Shown: positions 45,568-53,440 of the stretch, one piece after another
How the letters are laid out: each line of letters starts with the position of its first letter
Position numbering within the stretch: the stretch's first letter is position 1
Assembly (NCBI RefSeq): GCF_001612905.1
Contig: NZ_BDBI01000005.1
Location: 1 to 64,000 of the forward strand
Direction: 5' to 3'
Source of the DNA: Nocardia ignorata NBRC 108230
Lineage (GTDB): Bacteria; Actinomycetota; Actinomycetes; Mycobacteriales; Mycobacteriaceae
DNA: 64,000 nt
Program-made: the position numbers and the translations under genes
The notes under the pieces: generated by a model
The model's input: only the letters and a program-made list of their open reading frames with translations
Told to the model about the DNA's origin: nothing
Databases searched by the model: none

Positions 45568-47778
45568 ATGGCGCGCAACAGCTATGAGCTCGGCGTCGGC
45601 GTCAGCGAGGACCACCTGGCCCTCGCCGACGCGGTGAGCGGATTCGTCGAGCGCACCATCACCAGCGAAACCGTCCGTGCGGCAGTCGAATCCACCGACG
45701 CGGGCAAGTTGCCCTACTGGGACTCCCTCGTCGCGCAGGACCTGCTGAGCCTGCACATCGCCGAGGACCTCGGTGGACAGGGCGCGGGCCTGCTGACGCT
45801 GGCTGTCGCCCTCGAGCCGCTCGGGCGCGGCCTGCACACCGGACCGTTCGTGCCGACGGCACTGGCGAGCGCGGTGCTCGCGCAGGACGGGGGAGCGTGG
45901 GCGCGTGCCCAGCTGCCCGGTCTCGCCGACGGCTCGCGGACCGGTGCGGTGGCGCTGTCGTCGTCGCTGACGGGTGTGCTGCGCGACGGCGTGCTGATCG
46001 TCGACGGCACGGCCGACGGTGTGATCGGGGCGTTGTCGGCGGATGTGCTCATCGCACCGGTCACCGTCGACGGTGACCGCCAGTGGGTCGCGTTCGACAA
46101 TGTCGAGCTGAGCGTGAGCACCCAGGACAACGTCGACGTGCTGCGCGGTGCCGGGCGGTTGCAGGCGGACGCCGTCGAGGTGCCCGCCGAGCGGGTGCTC
46201 ACGGTGACCTCGACCCGGGTGCGCTCGGTGGCGGCGGTCGTGCTCGGCGCCGAGGCCGTCGGCGTGATGTCGTGGTGTGTCTCGACCGCGGCGGAGTACG
46301 CCAAGACCCGCGTGCAGTTCGGTCGCCCGATCGGGCAGTTCCAAGGTGTGAAGCACAAGTGCGCGCACATGGGCATCGCGCTCGAGAAGGCGCGCGCCGT
46401 GCTGTGGGACGCCGCCTATGCGCTGGATCGCGACGACGACACCGCCGACTACGCGGCCGCGATCGCCGCGCTGATCATTCCCGACGCCGCCGTCGAGGTG
46501 GCCCAGGACTGCATCCAGGTGCACGGCGGCATCGGCTTCACCTGGGAACACGACGCGCACCTGTACTACCGGCGCGCGCTCGCGTTGCGTGGTCAGCTCG
46601 GCGGGCGCGACGAACGGGCCGAGGCTGTCGCCGGGTACGCGCTGTCGGGGGTCACGCTCTCCAACGAACTCGAATTGCCCGAGGAAGCCGAGCAGATCCG
46701 GGCGGGTATCCGGGCCGAGCTGGCCGAGATCGCGGCGATCGAGGACGAGGACGACCAGCTCGTCGCCCTCGGTGACGGCGGCTGGAACCTGCCGCACCTG
46801 CCCCGCCCGTACGGCCGTTCGGCCTCGCCGCTCGAGCAGGTGGTGATCTCGCAGGAGATCAAGGCCTCCGGTATCGCGATGCCGCAGTTGCTGATGGGCA
46901 CCTGGGCGGTCGGTGCCATCGTGCCCCACGGTGACGAACGGCAGAAGCGCGAACTGGTCGTGCCGACGCTGCGCGGTGAATTCGTGTGGTGCCAGTTGTT
47001 CAGCGAACCGGGCGCCGGGTCCGACCTGGCGAGCCTGACCACGAAGGCCGTCAAGGTCGACGGTGGTTGGCGGGTCACCGGCCAGAAGATCTGGACCACG
47101 GTCGCGCAGTTCGCGCAGTGGGCGATGCTGATCGCCCGCACCAGCCCGGACAAGCCGAAGCACGAGGGCATCACCTATTTCGTGCTCGACATGTCGAGCC
47201 CGGGTATCACGGTGCGTCCGCTGCGGGAGATGACCGGGTCGGCGCTGTTCAACGAGGTGTTCCTCGACGACGTGTTCATCCCGGACGAGAACGTGGTCGG
47301 CGCCGTCGACGACGGCTGGCACGTGGCCCGCACGACCCTGGCGGGCGAGCGGGTGGCGCTGAGCCAGAAGATGGAGGCCTACGCCACCGACACCGACCTG
47401 CTGCGGTTCGCGATCGGCCGCGACCTGTCGCCGGTGGCCCGCTACCGGGTCGGCGAGCTGATGGCCGAGAGCCGGGCGGTGGACGTGATCGGTTCCCGGG
47501 TGGTGCTCAAGCAGCTGTCCGGCATCGATGTCTCCACCACCTCGAGCGTCGGCAAGCTGCTCGGTATGGGTCTGGGACAAGCCATCTCGGAGTTCATCGT
47601 CGCCGAACTCGGTGTCGCCGGTGTCGTCTCGGTGCCGGGCGAGCGTAGCGATCACGCGATGGAGCAGCTCATCGCCGGTCGCGCCACCACCATCTACGGT
47701 GGCACGACCGAGGTGCAGCTCAATGTCATCGGCGAGCGCATGCTCGGGCTGCCGCGCGACGCGGCGCCGAGCGCGTAA
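45568..47778 (+). CDS. Fused double acyl-CoA dehydrogenase
   Basis: At 736 aa this is about twice a normal acyl-CoA dehydrogenase and contains two tandem domains. Residues 1-380 end with RVQFGRPIGQFQGVKHKCAH, then IQVHGGIGFTWEHDAHLYYR. Residues 390-736 contain CQLFSEPGAGSDLASLTTKA, ITGQKIWTT-like WRVTGQKIWTT and the C-terminal IYGGTTEVQLNVIGERMLGL. Mycobacterial FadE6/FadE34-type proteins have this tandem layout. The start is two bases after the SDR stop. It supplies the first oxidation step for the operon. I could not assign which half holds the catalytic Glu. Confidence 0.93.
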   Translation: MARNSYELGVGVSEDHLALADAVSGFVERTITSETVRAAVESTDAGKLPYWDSLVAQDLLSLHIAEDLGGQGAGLLTLAVALEPLGRGLHTGPFVPTALASAVLAQDGGAWARAQLPGLADGSRTGAVALSSSLTGVLRDGVLIVDGTADGVIGALSADVLIAPVTVDGDRQWVAFDNVELSVSTQDNVDVLRGAGRLQADAVEVPAERVLTVTSTRVRSVAAVVLGAEAVGVMSWCVSTAAEYAKTRVQFGRPIGQFQGVKHKCAHMGIALEKARAVLWDAAYALDRDDDTADYAAAIAALIIPDAAVEVAQDCIQVHGGIGFTWEHDAHLYYRRALALRGQLGGRDERAEAVAGYALSGVTLSNELELPEEAEQIRAGIRAELAEIAAIEDEDDQLVALGDGGWNLPHLPRPYGRSASPLEQVVISQEIKASGIAMPQLLMGTWAVGAIVPHGDERQKRELVVPTLRGEFVWCQLFSEPGAGSDLASLTTKAVKVDGGWRVTGQKIWTTVAQFAQWAMLIARTSPDKPKHEGITYFVLDMSSPGITVRPLREMTGSALFNEVFLDDVFIPDENVVGAVDDGWHVARTTLAGERVALSQKMEAYATDTDLLRFAIGRDLSPVARYRVGELMAESRAVDVIGSRVVLKQLSGIDVSTTSSVGKLLGMGLGQAISEFIVAELGVAGVVSVPGERSDHAMEQLIAGRATTIYGGTTEVQLNVIGERMLGLPRDAAPSA

Positions 47779-47897
47779 CCATGTCGATCGGTCTGCTGTC
47801 CGGCTGTCATCACGTGACGGCCGGGCAGCACCCGCGCTGCATCGATGCCCTGTTTGCGGGCAAATCCACGTCCGACCTCGCGGTGTAGGGTCCGACT

Positions 47898-48608
47898 GTG
47901 CCGAATCTGGAATCCGCCGCGCCCGCTACCTCGTCCGATGGTCGATCGCAGCGGTGGGACGGGCACAAGGCCGAACGGCGCGACCAGATCCTGGCCGCCG
48001 CCGTCGTCGCCATTCGCGAGGACGGCGCGCGGGTCGGCGTCAAGGACATCGCCGCACGCGCAGGCGTCCCACGCTCGGTGGTTTATCGCCTCTTCGGCGA
48101 CCGCGACGACCTCGACGAACAGGTCCGCACCCGGATCATCTCCGAGCTGATGACCCGACTGACCCCCGTGCTCAGCCCGGAGGGCACCGTCGGCGACGCG
48201 GTCACCAGGGCGGTCGAAACCTATATCGGCTGGATCGTCACCAATCCTCACCTGCATCGATTCCTGGCCGCCGGGTCGAAACGGGTCGTCGGCAGCTCCC
48301 CGTCGGTCTCCGACGCCCGCACCGCCGTCGCGGTGCAGACCGCACGCCTCTTCGCGATCAGCATCGCCCGCCACGGCGGCACAACCGAGGTCGCCGAGCC
48401 CTTGGCCTTCGGTCTCGTCGGAATGGTCGACAACTCGGTCAACCGCTGGCTCAGCCGCGGCATGCAACCACTCACCGCCGACGAACTGTCACGCGTCCTG
48501 CAACGCTGGATCGTCAACACGATCGCCGTCACCATGGCCGACATCGGCGTAGCCGTAGACGCCCAAACCCCGGTCGCCGACCTCTTCGGCCCGGACCAGG
48601 ACAACTGA
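47898..48608 (+). CDS. TetR family regulator, likely of the upstream operon
   Basis: A 236-aa protein with an HTH at ERRDQILAAAVVAIREDGAR and VGVKDIAARAGVPRSVVYRL (about residues 26-70), and a C-terminal domain with LHRFLAAGSKRVVGSSPSVS. The GTG at 47898 lies 6 bases after TAGGGT, so it is probably leaderless and separately transcribed. It is the nearest candidate to bind the paired GACATCGTGTC operators 6 kb upstream; its own promoter lacks that motif, which weakens the link. Confidence 0.9.
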   Translation: MPNLESAAPATSSDGRSQRWDGHKAERRDQILAAAVVAIREDGARVGVKDIAARAGVPRSVVYRLFGDRDDLDEQVRTRIISELMTRLTPVLSPEGTVGDAVTRAVETYIGWIVTNPHLHRFLAAGSKRVVGSSPSVSDARTAVAVQTARLFAISIARHGGTTEVAEPLAFGLVGMVDNSVNRWLSRGMQPLTADELSRVLQRWIVNTIAVTMADIGVAVDAQTPVADLFGPDQDN

Positions 48609-48955
48609 GATACCAAGTCTCGCGGCCGGATACTTCCTTGAGACGCCAGGCGAACTCGGCTTGATGAAACCGGTGTAGAGATGGTCGACGCCGGTTCAGA
48701 TGGTGATCGGTGTATCGATTCGGCAAGCTGGGATGGATCGCGGCATGCTCGCCCACAATCACCCGCACTCCGAGGCCCGTGAGATCGCCCGAGATCCCGA
48801 ATTCATCGGTGCCGAGGATTTGACGCATCTTCGAAAAATGCAGCACAGCAGGCAGTTTCAGCGACTGAGCGCGTGTCGGCTCGACCGTCCCGAGAGAGAA
48901 CGGTGCCGGTGCGGTACGCTCTACGGCGATATCTGATTTTCTAGGAGAGATTTTG
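48609..48955. other. Intergenic region ahead of WXG100 cassette
   Basis: These 347 bases contain no convincing gene. The one plus-strand frame, 48700-48936, has no ribosome-binding site and mixed composition. The region gets more AT-rich toward its right end, where a -10-like TACGCT (about 48915) and the AGGAGAG ribosome-binding site of the first WXG100 gene lie. Confidence 0.5.
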
Positions 48956-49270
48956 GTGCAGTCATGGGATGGAAAATTTGACGTCGTCCCCACTGAGGTC
49001 ACCGACGCGGGCCGCTATATCCAGTTGACTGCCCAGGAATTGGCGAGCGGGCTCAGCGCAATCGACTCCGATGTGAACAATCTGTTGCAGACCTGGACCG
49101 GTAATTCGGCTACGTGGTATCGCTCAGGGTGGGATGAAGCACGCAAGGGTGGGGAAGCCGTCCTGAGTTCTTTGGCAACCTTGGCGGAACTGCTCGGCGT
49201 TGTTGCCGACACCCACACCAATTTCGACACCGAGCGAGCCGCAGAGACCAGCTCGCTGGATCTGCCGTAG
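48956..49270 (+). CDS. WXG100 family protein 1 of the cassette
   Basis: A 104-aa helical-hairpin protein with the turn motif W47-T-G49 (LLQTWTGNSATWYRSGWDEA), the usual EsxA/WXG100 length and no signal peptide, as expected for a type VII secretion partner. AGGAG lies 8 bases before the GTG at 48956; an in-frame TTG one codon earlier is less likely. No clear YxxxD/E export motif is visible at the C-terminus. It is followed 21 bases later by a second WXG100 gene, with which it may form a heterodimer. Confidence 0.85.
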   Translation: MQSWDGKFDVVPTEVTDAGRYIQLTAQELASGLSAIDSDVNNLLQTWTGNSATWYRSGWDEARKGGEAVLSSLATLAELLGVVADTHTNFDTERAAETSSLDLP

Positions 49271-49291
49271 ACATAGGGCGGGGGGAATGAA

Positions 49292-49603
49292 GTGACTGAC
49301 TCATATCGAGTAGATCTCGACGAACTGGACGACGTTTCGGCTCAACTCAAGGGCTTCGTTCAATTTCTGACCGAGAGCATCGCAAACATACAGCAACGCA
49401 CGAGCGCACTGCAATCCCAGTGGTCAGGTGAGTCGGCAAGCGCTGCGAACGATGCCTTTACCAAATGGTTGGCTGGCGCCCAGGATGTGGCCGACGGAAT
49501 CGAAACGATGCGCACCGCAGCGTTGTCCGCGAAGGACCGCTACAACGCCGCTGTCGCCACGAACCTGCAGATGCTCGGCCGTACGACGGGGAACCCCTCG
49601 TGA
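49292..49603 (+). CDS. WXG100 family protein 2 of the cassette
   Basis: A 103-aa helical hairpin with W44-S-G46 in SALQSQWSGESASAANDAFT, the standard EsxB-like layout. GGGGGGAAT precedes the GTG. Its TGA overlaps the GTG of the 424-aa gene (GTGA), so it is translationally coupled to the effector-like protein and is a likely chaperone or co-secreted partner for it. Confidence 0.87.
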   Translation: MTDSYRVDLDELDDVSAQLKGFVQFLTESIANIQQRTSALQSQWSGESASAANDAFTKWLAGAQDVADGIETMRTAALSAKDRYNAAVATNLQMLGRTTGNPS

Positions 49604-50874
49604 CCGTGCTCGATGTATCCACACAGACCTACTATGACGCGGCCGAGATATGCGGGGCAGCATCGTCTGCGTATTTCGAAGCGTTTAAAACCGGAATGCA
49701 GTCATTCGGCGACACCACCAACATGGCCGGTAGCGTCGGCGAGGGTAAACAATGGGCTGAGTCGTATGACCAGCAGTGCACTGACGTCTACAACATGTCG
49801 ATCGACATGGTGCTGGCTCTTGACAGCTACGCCCAGGTGCTCAAACAAGCCGGGTATAACCATGCGCTCGCCGATCACGACCCGGGCAGTGGCACGCCAG
49901 AGCCCGATGTTCCCAACATGAACCCGTCGTTCAGTCTGTCGCCGCAAGAACTGGTCTCCCTCCTGGTGCCACCGTCGGCCGGCGGGGAAAATCGCGGACT
50001 CACTGACGACGGGCTCGAGCTTGCCGCAAAAATCGGACTACCGATTCCCGACGGCGACACAGAAAAGCTCCAACGTTCCGCCGATGTGTGGGACAACATG
50101 TCCAAAAATGCTTCGGTGATTGCCGCCCCGAGTGAGCTTGAACGTGCGGCTGCTCTGTTTACGCAAGTGACCTCTCCTGATGCGAACCACATCGATGAAG
50201 ACCTCCGTGAACTCAAGGCCGCCGCGAGCGATCTCGCGGGCGCCTATGGGGAACTCGCTCAAGCCTGCCGCGATCAGAAAAAAGCTATTGAAGACCTGAG
50301 GGAAAACCTGCGGCAGCTATGTGACGAGCTCGCCAAAGAGATCGCGATCGAGGTTGCGGTCAGCCTCACCCTGACTGTGGTTGCTTCTGCGGTCAGCTTC
50401 GGTGTCGGTGGTGCCGCAGTCGCTGCGAGAACTGCAGTTGCCGTCGCCAAGATAATCGACAAGTTCGTCGACCTGATGAAGGTCGCGATCAAAGCGGCGA
50501 AGCTGAAGACCGCAGTTACCGTCACGCGTGCCACTGCGAAGACAAAACAAACCATCAGCCGCATCAAGGATCTGACAGTGAAGCTGGCGCAGAAGCTGAA
50601 AGAAAGTTCCGACGCTATCAAAAAATTTGTAAACGATGGCATCGTGCTCTGTGTTCAGGGCGCTACGGCCGGCCTGTCGGTAGACCTGTATAAACAACTC
50701 CGCAACGGTGGTGAGCCGCCGGCTTATCTGGAGGATGCCGTTTTCGGATGCGTGTCCGGGGCGGGTGTCGGGTCCGCGTGGACTGCTCTGTCGAAAAATG
50801 CGCGAAATACGGCTATTGCTTCGATCGTTGGCGCCTCTATAGCGGGCGCAAATCAAAGCGAGGATGGAGAGTAG
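49600..50874 (+). CDS. Putative type VII secreted effector with glycine-zipper C-terminus
   Basis: A 424-aa protein. Residues 1-95 look like a WXG100/LXG-type helical targeting region (TYYDAAEICGAASSAYFEAF, YDQQCTDVYNMSIDM); 96-150 are a Pro/Ser-rich linker; 195-245 a charged coiled coil; 248-282 a long hydrophobic segment (AIEVAVSLTLTVVASAVSFG). From 345 on come G354-A-T-A-G358 and the zipper G383-x3-G387-x3-G391 (FGCVSGAGVGSAW), then a final hydrophobic AIASIVGASIAGA. No nuclease, ADP-ribosyltransferase or deaminase motif is visible. By analogy with membrane-depolarising LXG toxins, a pore-forming toxin is possible; a truncated toxin is the alternative. The base composition is AT-richer than neighbours. 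Confidence 0.7.
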   Translation: MTVLDVSTQTYYDAAEICGAASSAYFEAFKTGMQSFGDTTNMAGSVGEGKQWAESYDQQCTDVYNMSIDMVLALDSYAQVLKQAGYNHALADHDPGSGTPEPDVPNMNPSFSLSPQELVSLLVPPSAGGENRGLTDDGLELAAKIGLPIPDGDTEKLQRSADVWDNMSKNASVIAAPSELERAAALFTQVTSPDANHIDEDLRELKAAASDLAGAYGELAQACRDQKKAIEDLRENLRQLCDELAKEIAIEVAVSLTLTVVASAVSFGVGGAAVAARTAVAVAKIIDKFVDLMKVAIKAAKLKTAVTVTRATAKTKQTISRIKDLTVKLAQKLKESSDAIKKFVNDGIVLCVQGATAGLSVDLYKQLRNGGEPPAYLEDAVFGCVSGAGVGSAWTALSKNARNTAIASIVGASIAGANQSEDGE

Positions 50875-50951
50875 ATGCGCGTACTCTTGACGCCGTGTTA
50901 CGTGGTCGGCGGTAGTACTGCGCTGTCACTCGTTGAAGGAGGGAAACGTCG

Positions 50952-51299
50952 GTGAGTAGAGAAATGATTCTCCTTATCGTTTTTTCTTCGATAGCAGCTG
51001 CCTATGCATTCAAATCGGTTCAACATTTGTGGGCTGCGAGAACCGGCGACCAGCCTGGCAACGCGCCCGCGATGGGGGAGGCGGATTCCGACCTTGGTCG
51101 GGTGAAAGCTGCTCACCGATCTTCCGCTATGTGGTCTATTGCGGTTTGCTCGCTGAATCTTCCGTGGGTAGCGTACTTGGCTTACGTAACGCGCGAGAAC
51201 GATGATGTTGCCCTGCCGGTTCTGGTCGCGATGGCTATCTATATAATTATCCTTAATGCGATAGCGCAACTTGGTTTCAAGCTGATAGAAGGGCGGTAG
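50952..51299 (+). CDS. Small multi-pass membrane protein, candidate immunity protein
   Basis: A 115-aa protein with three predicted helices: MILLIVFSSIAAAYAF (about 5-20), SAMWSIAVCSLNLPWVAYLA (about 58-77) and ALPVLVAMAIYIIILNAIAQ (about 86-106). AAGGAGGG lies 7 bases before the GTG. It follows the effector-like gene by 77 bases and shares its AT-richer composition. No family recognised. Its position and topology fit an immunity protein against a membrane-acting toxin; that is inference. Confidence 0.75.
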   Translation: MSREMILLIVFSSIAAAYAFKSVQHLWAARTGDQPGNAPAMGEADSDLGRVKAAHRSSAMWSIAVCSLNLPWVAYLAYVTRENDDVALPVLVAMAIYIIILNAIAQLGFKLIEGR

Positions 51300-51411
51300 A
51301 GCCCGGATATGTTGCTTCACGGCTGAGTTAACGGGAGGGGCGGGGGAGCCTGACCGGGCTACTCATTCTCCGTGTCGGTGAACGGCTCGGACCCGCACAA
51401 CGCAGTGTTGA

Positions 51412-51560
51412 GGCGTCCACGAGGCCGATGTGAAAGTTGCCAGGGCCGCGGGCCTGACCGACGGTGAGATCGCCGAAGTCATCGCCGGTGTCGCCCTGAA
51501 TGTCTTCACCAACTACCCGAATAAGGCCGTCGACACCGATATTGATTGGCCGGTTGTTCG
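51412..51560 (+). pseudogene. Remnant of a carboxymuconolactone decarboxylase-family gene
   Basis: The frame reads VHEADVKVARAAGLTDGEIA, EVIAGVALNVFTNYPNKAVD, TDIDWPVV, which is the C-terminal part of an AhpD/CMD-like protein. An in-frame TGA stands just upstream, and the downstream reading runs on into unrelated sequence. The catalytic CxxC half is missing. It is a decayed fragment between the WXG100 cassette and aftC. Confidence 0.6.
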
Positions 51561-51598
51561 TCACCACCGGCTCTGGCATCGCCGAGTACCGGACGCGC

Positions 51599-52861
51599 CT
51601 ATCGGTGGACGTCCGGTGCGCCCGCCCGTTCGATGTCCGGTACCGGAAAGTCCGGGGCCGACCGGATCGGGTCGATCCCGTGAGCGAGCCGGTTCTCGCG
51701 TCGTGCGGCCAGGTAGCGGTCACCGAGAACGCAGAACACGACGATCAGTAGCAGCGCCCAGCTGAAGGTGGCCCGCGAGTATTCGAGGTTGCGCCCGAAG
51801 GCGGGCAATCGGAACAGCAACCAGGTTTCGTAGCTGGTGAATCCGAAGATGGCGAGCCAGGCGACCCAGTTCCGAAGCACGGAGCCGGCGAGGACGACGG
51901 TGAACAGGAACGGAAACAGGAACATCGAATAGTACTGCTGGCCCAGCGAACTGAGCGAGTACTCGGCGGTGAGCAAGACCCCGGAAGCGGTGGTGACGAA
52001 GAGCAGTTCCTGGTTTCTGTAGTAGCGCCACAACAGCCACAGACTGATCGCGACCAGGGCCGCGAGCAGCCCACGTGTCAGCAGGACCGCGGTCGGTGGC
52101 AGCCCGTAGTAGGCGCCGAAGCCGGAGATCGAGGAGTTGTAGTAGTCGCGAACCTGCAGGCTGTAGGGGAGGTTGTGCACGAAGTAGCGGCCGGGGTCGG
52201 CGGCGAGCGGCCATGCGATCGCGGTGGTGAGCACCGGCATCACCAGCGCGATCGCGACGGTCGACCACTGTCGGCGAACAGCGGGCAGAAGCAGCAGCGG
52301 CACGAGGATCGGTTTGATCGCGATCGTCAAGCCGAGAACCACCCCCGCTGGGATGTCACGACGCCGTAGTAGCAGAAACAGAAAGACGACTTCGGCGAAG
52401 AAGAACAGACCGTTGACGTTGCCGAATGTGAGGGTATTGACGAGCGCTTCCGACAGGAACAGGGCGAAGTACGCGACCGGTGTCAGCGGTGAGTGCCAGC
52501 TGTAGCCGAACATTCGCAGCAGCAGATGGACTGCCGCGATCGCCGCGAGCAGGTTGAGGAATATGAACATGGTGCGGCCGGTCGGCTCGTCGAGCAGCCC
52601 GATCGGCGTCAAGAGCAGGGTGCCTCCGGGCGGATACAGGTAGTGCGGATCCACCGAAGACAGGTTCGCTGTGTAGACGGGTTCGCCGCGCAGGAACGCG
52701 GCGATAGCGGCGTAGACCGGCTTGAAGTCGTTGGTGTGGTGGCCCGGTAGCGCCTTGGTGAAGACCATGTCCGCCGCCGTGATGAAGGCCAACGGCCACA
52801 TCACCAGCTTCACGACCTGACCAGGTGTGCGCTCTGCGGTGTCGAAGAGGTTGCGGCGCAT
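51599..52861 (-). CDS. aftC: Alpha-(1->3)-arabinofuranosyltransferase AftC
   Basis: A 420-aa GT87-family polyprenyl-dependent membrane glycosyltransferase that adds alpha-1,3 branch arabinofuranose to arabinogalactan and lipoarabinomannan, using decaprenyl-phosphoarabinose. About ten helices. HTNDFKPVYAAIAAFLRG (the catalytic-Asp loop), DPHYLYPPGGTLLLTPIGLL and VRDYYNSSISGFGAYYGLPP match mycobacterial AftC as I remember it (DDFKPVY, DPHYLYPPGGTLL, TRDYFNSSI). The ATG at 52861 shares a base with the TGA of the upstream terD-like gene (TGATG), so translation is coupled. Confidence 0.93.
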   Translation of the reverse strand: MRRNLFDTAERTPGQVVKLVMWPLAFITAADMVFTKALPGHHTNDFKPVYAAIAAFLRGEPVYTANLSSVDPHYLYPPGGTLLLTPIGLLDEPTGRTMFIFLNLLAAIAAVHLLLRMFGYSWHSPLTPVAYFALFLSEALVNTLTFGNVNGLFFFAEVVFLFLLLRRRDIPAGVVLGLTIAIKPILVPLLLLPAVRRQWSTVAIALVMPVLTTAIAWPLAADPGRYFVHNLPYSLQVRDYYNSSISGFGAYYGLPPTAVLLTRGLLAALVAISLWLLWRYYRNQELLFVTTASGVLLTAEYSLSSLGQQYYSMFLFPFLFTVVLAGSVLRNWVAWLAIFGFTSYETWLLFRLPAFGRNLEYSRATFSWALLLIVVFCVLGDRYLAARRENRLAHGIDPIRSAPDFPVPDIERAGAPDVHR

Positions 52862-53394
52862 CAGCCGAGATGTCCGGTGAGCTGTGGGATAGCGGTGACA
52901 ACGTGCTGGGCCCAGATCGGTTCGTCGATCCAGCGGAACGCCCATTGTTCGTTCTCTCGGCACAGCTTTCCGAGAATCAGACCTGTATGCGAGCGGGCGC
53001 TGGCCAACTCGATGCGGGCCAGTTCGTGGTCGGCGAGGGTGTCGACGACCCGACAGAAGCCGTTGTCGATTCGATGGAATCCCTGACCGGAGTAACAGGT
53101 GACGATGAACATGACTGTGGTGACCATCGGTTTCAGCCGGGTCAGGTCGACAACGATGGCCTCTTTGTCGCCCGTCACGTCGTTGTCGAGGTGCCGGATC
53201 GCTCCGTCACGTGATGTCGGTTGTTCGCGGAAGGCGACGTCGACGAAACGGTGCCCGACATAGGACAGCGCTGCGGCATTGATGTCCTGGCCGGAGGAGC
53301 CAGGTAGGTCGGACACGGCGGCGGTGTCCCAGCCCAATCCGATGGTGATGTGGCGCAACGGCTCTCGCAGGGCAAGGGTGAGTGCTCCGGTCAT
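52861..53394 (-). CDS. TerD family stress-response protein
   Basis: A 177-aa Ca2+-binding TerD-domain protein. Family features are HITIGLGWDTAAVSDLPGSS, SRDGAIRHLDNDVTGDKEAI, VDLTRLKPMVTTVMFIVTCY and LGKLCRENEQWAFRWIDEP. TerD proteins are tied to tellurite, phage and envelope stress responses. The N-terminal Asp-rich loop (GQDINAAALSY) is shorter than in typical TerD, so calcium binding may be altered. GAGGAGC precedes the ATG. Its stop overlaps the aftC start by one base. Confidence 0.9.
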   Translation of the reverse strand: MTGALTLALREPLRHITIGLGWDTAAVSDLPGSSGQDINAAALSYVGHRFVDVAFREQPTSRDGAIRHLDNDVTGDKEAIVVDLTRLKPMVTTVMFIVTCYSGQGFHRIDNGFCRVVDTLADHELARIELASARSHTGLILGKLCRENEQWAFRWIDEPIWAQHVVTAIPQLTGHLG

Positions 53395-53440
53395 ACGATG
53401 CTCCTCGGTGAGCGGTCGACGGGCGGACGGGCGGGCCGGA

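Noticed and set aside
48700..48936. 78-codon plus-strand frame with an AHNHP-like stretch, resembling a JAB/RadC motif
   Set aside because: The match is five residues with no supporting motif, no ribosome-binding site, and the frame ends in Arg/Cys-rich noise.
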